This document shows positions 15,887 to 17,235 of a stretch of DNA of 17,235 nucleotides, one piece after another. The position numbers were made by a program, and so were the translations under genes. Location: positions 1 through 17,235 of the forward strand of contig JAOQAL010000488.1 of assembly GCA_025963615.1 (NCBI GenBank). Reading direction: 5' to 3'. The notes beneath the pieces were generated by a model, which had not been told where the DNA came from, did no database searches, and was given only the letters and a program-made list of their open reading frames with translations. How positions within the stretch are numbered: the stretch's first letter is position 1; each line of letters starts with the position of its first letter. This DNA comes from Chitinophagaceae bacterium. GTDB lineage: Bacteria > Bacteroidota > Bacteroidia > Chitinophagales > Chitinophagaceae.

Positions 15887-15919
15887 TTTGGAAATCAACT
15901 TTACTTCCGCCTATCTTTG
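15887..15919 (+). promoter_or_regulatory. Promoter of the rplM-rpsI-rpsB operon
   Basis: A TTTG -33 box (15887-15890) and a TATCTTTG -7 box (15912-15919) are separated by 21 bp, matching the Bacteroidota primary sigma-factor consensus. An AT-rich stretch (15820-15890) precedes it. Expected transcription start is about 15923-15926. Confidence 0.8.
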
Positions 15920-15922
15920 CGA

Positions 15923-16027
15923 CCCCAAAAACAGCCAAAAAGCTGGGGCGGGAACAGTTTGAAGGATGGTTCAACTGTTTAATTCTAAATCTGCTGCCAG
16001 CCGATGTTGGCAGCTCAAACAAATTCG
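15923..16027 (+). promoter_or_regulatory. Structured rplM 5' leader with three hairpins, candidate ribosomal-protein autoregulatory RNA
   Basis: The ~100-nt leader can form three consecutive hairpins. The first pairs CCCC (15923-15926) and AGC (15933-15935) with GCTGGGG (15942-15948), leaving a 6-nt bulge. The second pairs AACAGTTTGAA (15953-15963) with TTCAACTGTT (15970-15979), with one bulged T and a GGATGG loop. The third pairs GCTGCCA (15993-15999) with TGGCAGC (16008-16014). The last ends 13 nt before the start codon. L13 operons in several phyla are controlled by leader RNAs; assignment to a known family was not tested. Confidence 0.5.
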
Positions 16028-16471
16028 ATGAGTAAATTACATTTTACAACTAAGCATGCGAATGCGGCCACCGTACAGCGTAACTGGTACGTTGTTGACG
16101 GCGCCAATCAAACCGTAGGACGTATGTGTGCTAAAATTGCTGCTGTTTTACGCGGCAAGAACAAAGCATACTATACTCCTCACGTTGACTGTGGCGATTA
16201 TGTTATCGTTACAAACTGTGATAAAATTGTTTTTACCGGCAATAAGCTGGAACAGAAAATTTATGACACATTCAGCGGGTATCCCGGTGGTCGTAAAGAA
16301 GAAACAGCAAAAAGCCTGCTGGGCCGTCGCCCTGAAGTTATTATTGAAAGAGCCGTTAAAGGCATGCTGCCAAAAAATCGCTTAGGCAGGCAGTTGGTAA
16401 AAAAATTATTTGTGTATACCACAGCCGAACATCCGCATGGTGCACAGCAACCGAAAGAATTAAAATTCTAA
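16028..16471 (+). CDS. rplM: 50S ribosomal protein L13
   Basis: A 147-residue protein from the chosen start. It is the large-subunit protein uL13, which binds 23S rRNA early in assembly. The sequence shows the family landmarks NWYVVDGANQTVGRMCAKIA, LRGKNK..YTPHVDCGD, FTGNKLEQK, YSGYPGG-like (FSGYPGGRKEETAKSLL) and AVKGMLPKNRLGRQL, ending with TTAEHPHGAQQP. An upstream in-frame ATG (16004) would add MLAAQTNS, but it sits in the loop of the third leader hairpin, and MSKLHFTTKHAN is the normal family start, so I place the start at 16028. It is the first gene of the operon with rpsI and rpsB. Confidence 0.97.
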   Translation: MSKLHFTTKHANAATVQRNWYVVDGANQTVGRMCAKIAAVLRGKNKAYYTPHVDCGDYVIVTNCDKIVFTGNKLEQKIYDTFSGYPGGRKEETAKSLLGRRPEVIIERAVKGMLPKNRLGRQLVKKLFVYTTAEHPHGAQQPKELKF

Positions 16472-16555
16472 AAACCAGCTTCGGGCCGATTGCCACGAGC
16501 TACGAGCATTTGCTCAAACTCATAGGTCATAGCCCACAGCCTCAAATAAGAATAA
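16472..16555 (+). repeat. rplM-rpsI spacer with degenerate 7-nt periodicity
   Basis: From about 16476 the spacer can be cut into ten successive heptamers, such as CAGCTTC, GAGCTAC, GAGCATT, GGTCATA and GCCTCAA, in which the fourth base is C or T every time and the first two or three bases are mostly purine-rich in the first half. A small GAGC-ATTT-GCTC hairpin lies within. No stop-codon-free gene is present. Confidence 0.45.
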
Positions 16556-16945
16556 ATGGAAAAGCAAAAAAATGGAGTAGGTCGTCGTAAAGAAGCTGTG
16601 ACAAGAGTATTTCTCACAAAAGGAGAAGGCAAAATCACAGTGAACGATAAAGACTATAAAACATATTTTCCGCTGGTATACCTCCAAAACCAGGTTGAGC
16701 GTCCTATCAAGACGGCCGATGTGGTTGGTAAATATGACATTCAGATCAATGCATCGGGTGGTGGGGTGAAAGGACAGGCAGAAGCCGCTATGCTGGGTAT
16801 TGCCCGTATACTGGTAGAAATGAATCCTGAAATACGCCCGGCATTAAAAGCATTAGGATTGCTGAAACGTGACCCGCGTTCTGTTGAACGTAAGAAATTC
16901 GGTCATAAGAAAGCAAGAAGAAGCTACCAGTTCAGTAAGAGATAA
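16556..16945 (+). CDS. rpsI: 30S ribosomal protein S9
   Basis: A 129-residue protein, normal for uS9, whose C-terminal tail contacts P-site tRNA in the small subunit. Diagnostic blocks are GVGRRKEAVTRVFL at the N-terminus, the internal GGGVKGQAEAAMLGIARIL and the basic C-terminus LLKRDPRSVERKKFGHKKARRSYQFSKR, ending in the conserved Lys-Arg. The gene lies 84 bp after rplM, the universal rplM-rpsI pairing. L13 and S9 are co-transcribed in most bacteria; here rpsB follows, as is usual in Bacteroidota. Confidence 0.98.
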   Translation: MEKQKNGVGRRKEAVTRVFLTKGEGKITVNDKDYKTYFPLVYLQNQVERPIKTADVVGKYDIQINASGGGVKGQAEAAMLGIARILVEMNPEIRPALKALGLLKRDPRSVERKKFGHKKARRSYQFSKR

Positions 16946-17038
16946 GCTTGAGCTACAAGTCGCGGGCTTGGGCCTTGAAGCTCATTACCGGCGGGTCGTA
17001 GTCTAATAATATTTGAAATAACAACACAAATACAAATA
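16946..17038 (+). repeat. rpsI-rpsB spacer with degenerate 7-nt periodicity
   Basis: From about 16950 eight heptamers fit RRGYYNN loosely, including GAGCTAC, AAGTCGC, GGGCTTG and AAGCTCA. GAGCT near 16950 can also pair with AGCTC near 16979. The GAGCTAC word is shared with the preceding spacer. The last ~40 bases before rpsB are A-rich and unstructured, as is usual ahead of Bacteroidota start codons. Confidence 0.45.
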
Positions 17039-17235
17039 ATGGAACAAAACACTTCTCTTCAACAGCAACTTTTAGATGCCGGTGTACATTTTGGTCACCT
17101 GCGCAAGAAGTGGAATCCGAAGATGCTTCCTTACATCTTTGCTGAAAAAAAGGGTATCCATATTATTGATCTGAATAAAACTACAGAGTGTCTCCAGGAA
17201 ACTGCAGCCGCTATGAAGCAGATTGCACGCAGTGG
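17039..17235 (+). CDS. rpsB: 30S ribosomal protein S2, 5' part (runs off the window)
   Basis: The ATG at 17039 opens a frame that continues to the window end (65 codons plus two bases). The translation starts [20 protein letters not shown] and continues [19 protein letters not shown], then [28 protein letters not shown], the RKWNPKM-like block and IHIIDL are the N-terminal signature of uS2, a small-subunit protein that helps bridge mRNA and S1 binding. The gene is the third of the rplM-rpsI-rpsB run; tsf is the expected next gene outside the window (inference). Confidence 0.97.
   Translation, partial: MEQNTSLQQQLLDAGVHFGHLRKKWNPKMLPYIFAEKKGIHIIDLNKTTECLQETAAAMKQIARS

Noticed and set aside
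16004..16027. Longer N-terminus for L13 starting at 16004
   Set aside because: The ATG is in the loop of a leader hairpin, and the added MLAAQTNS is not part of the L13 family start.
1..17235. CRISPR array, tRNA or rRNA genes, phage or transposase genes
   Set aside because: No regularly spaced repeats, cloverleaf-like sequences, rRNA segments or transposase motifs were seen on either strand by eye.

Overview
The window looks like chromosomal DNA of a Bacteroidota bacterium, most likely a Chitinophagaceae-type soil or freshwater organism. The signs are AT-leaning DNA, genes without clear Shine-Dalgarno sequences, TAnnTTTG-type -7 promoter boxes, LytS/LytTR two-component genes, a very large lipoprotein-like VCBS/FG-GAP + ASPIC/UnbV protein, a degenerate Nudix-fold regulator, and a rplM-rpsI-rpsB ribosomal operon. 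The genus cannot be fixed from the sequence alone.

Layout. (1) 27-3651, minus strand: a compact signalling operon. It reads sensor kinase 2, sensor kinase 1, LytTR response regulator, multi-pass membrane protein. Kinase 2 keeps its phospho-acceptor histidine but has a damaged ATP-binding N-box. A pair of 10-bp direct repeats 21 bp apart lies upstream and resembles a LytTR operator. (2) 3652-4083: non-coding, with two tandem copies of a ~97-bp repeat and a terminator. (3) 4084-6844, minus strand: a small NUMOD4/HNH-type DNA-binding protein lies downstream of ligA (NAD-dependent DNA ligase). (4) 6975-11737, plus strand: a NrtR-like Nudix-fold regulator whose catalytic box is broken, then a truncated and frameshifted remnant of a VCBS protein, then an intact 1124-residue homologue of that remnant. 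(5) 11738-15602, minus strand: a membrane-anchored SRPBCC + GyrI-like protein, a fructokinase-like PfkB kinase, an HD-domain protein and a secreted alpha/beta hydrolase. A 171-bp structured element flanked by 11-bp direct repeats has inserted exactly at the start codon of the SRPBCC/GyrI gene. (6) 15887-17235, plus strand: the promoter and a three-hairpin leader, then rplM, rpsI and the 5' end of rpsB. Both intercistronic spacers carry a degenerate 7-nt periodic motif.

How it fits together. The kinases, regulator and membrane protein probably form one signalling unit with autoregulation. The Nudix-fold regulator is probably a ligand-responsive transcription factor for a nearby accessory surface-protein locus, of which one paralogue has decayed. 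ligA and the ribosomal operon are housekeeping. No complete new defence or biosynthetic system is visible. The most noteworthy items are the small insertion element at 12682-12852, the LytTR-like operator, the rplM leader and the kinase pair with one degraded partner.
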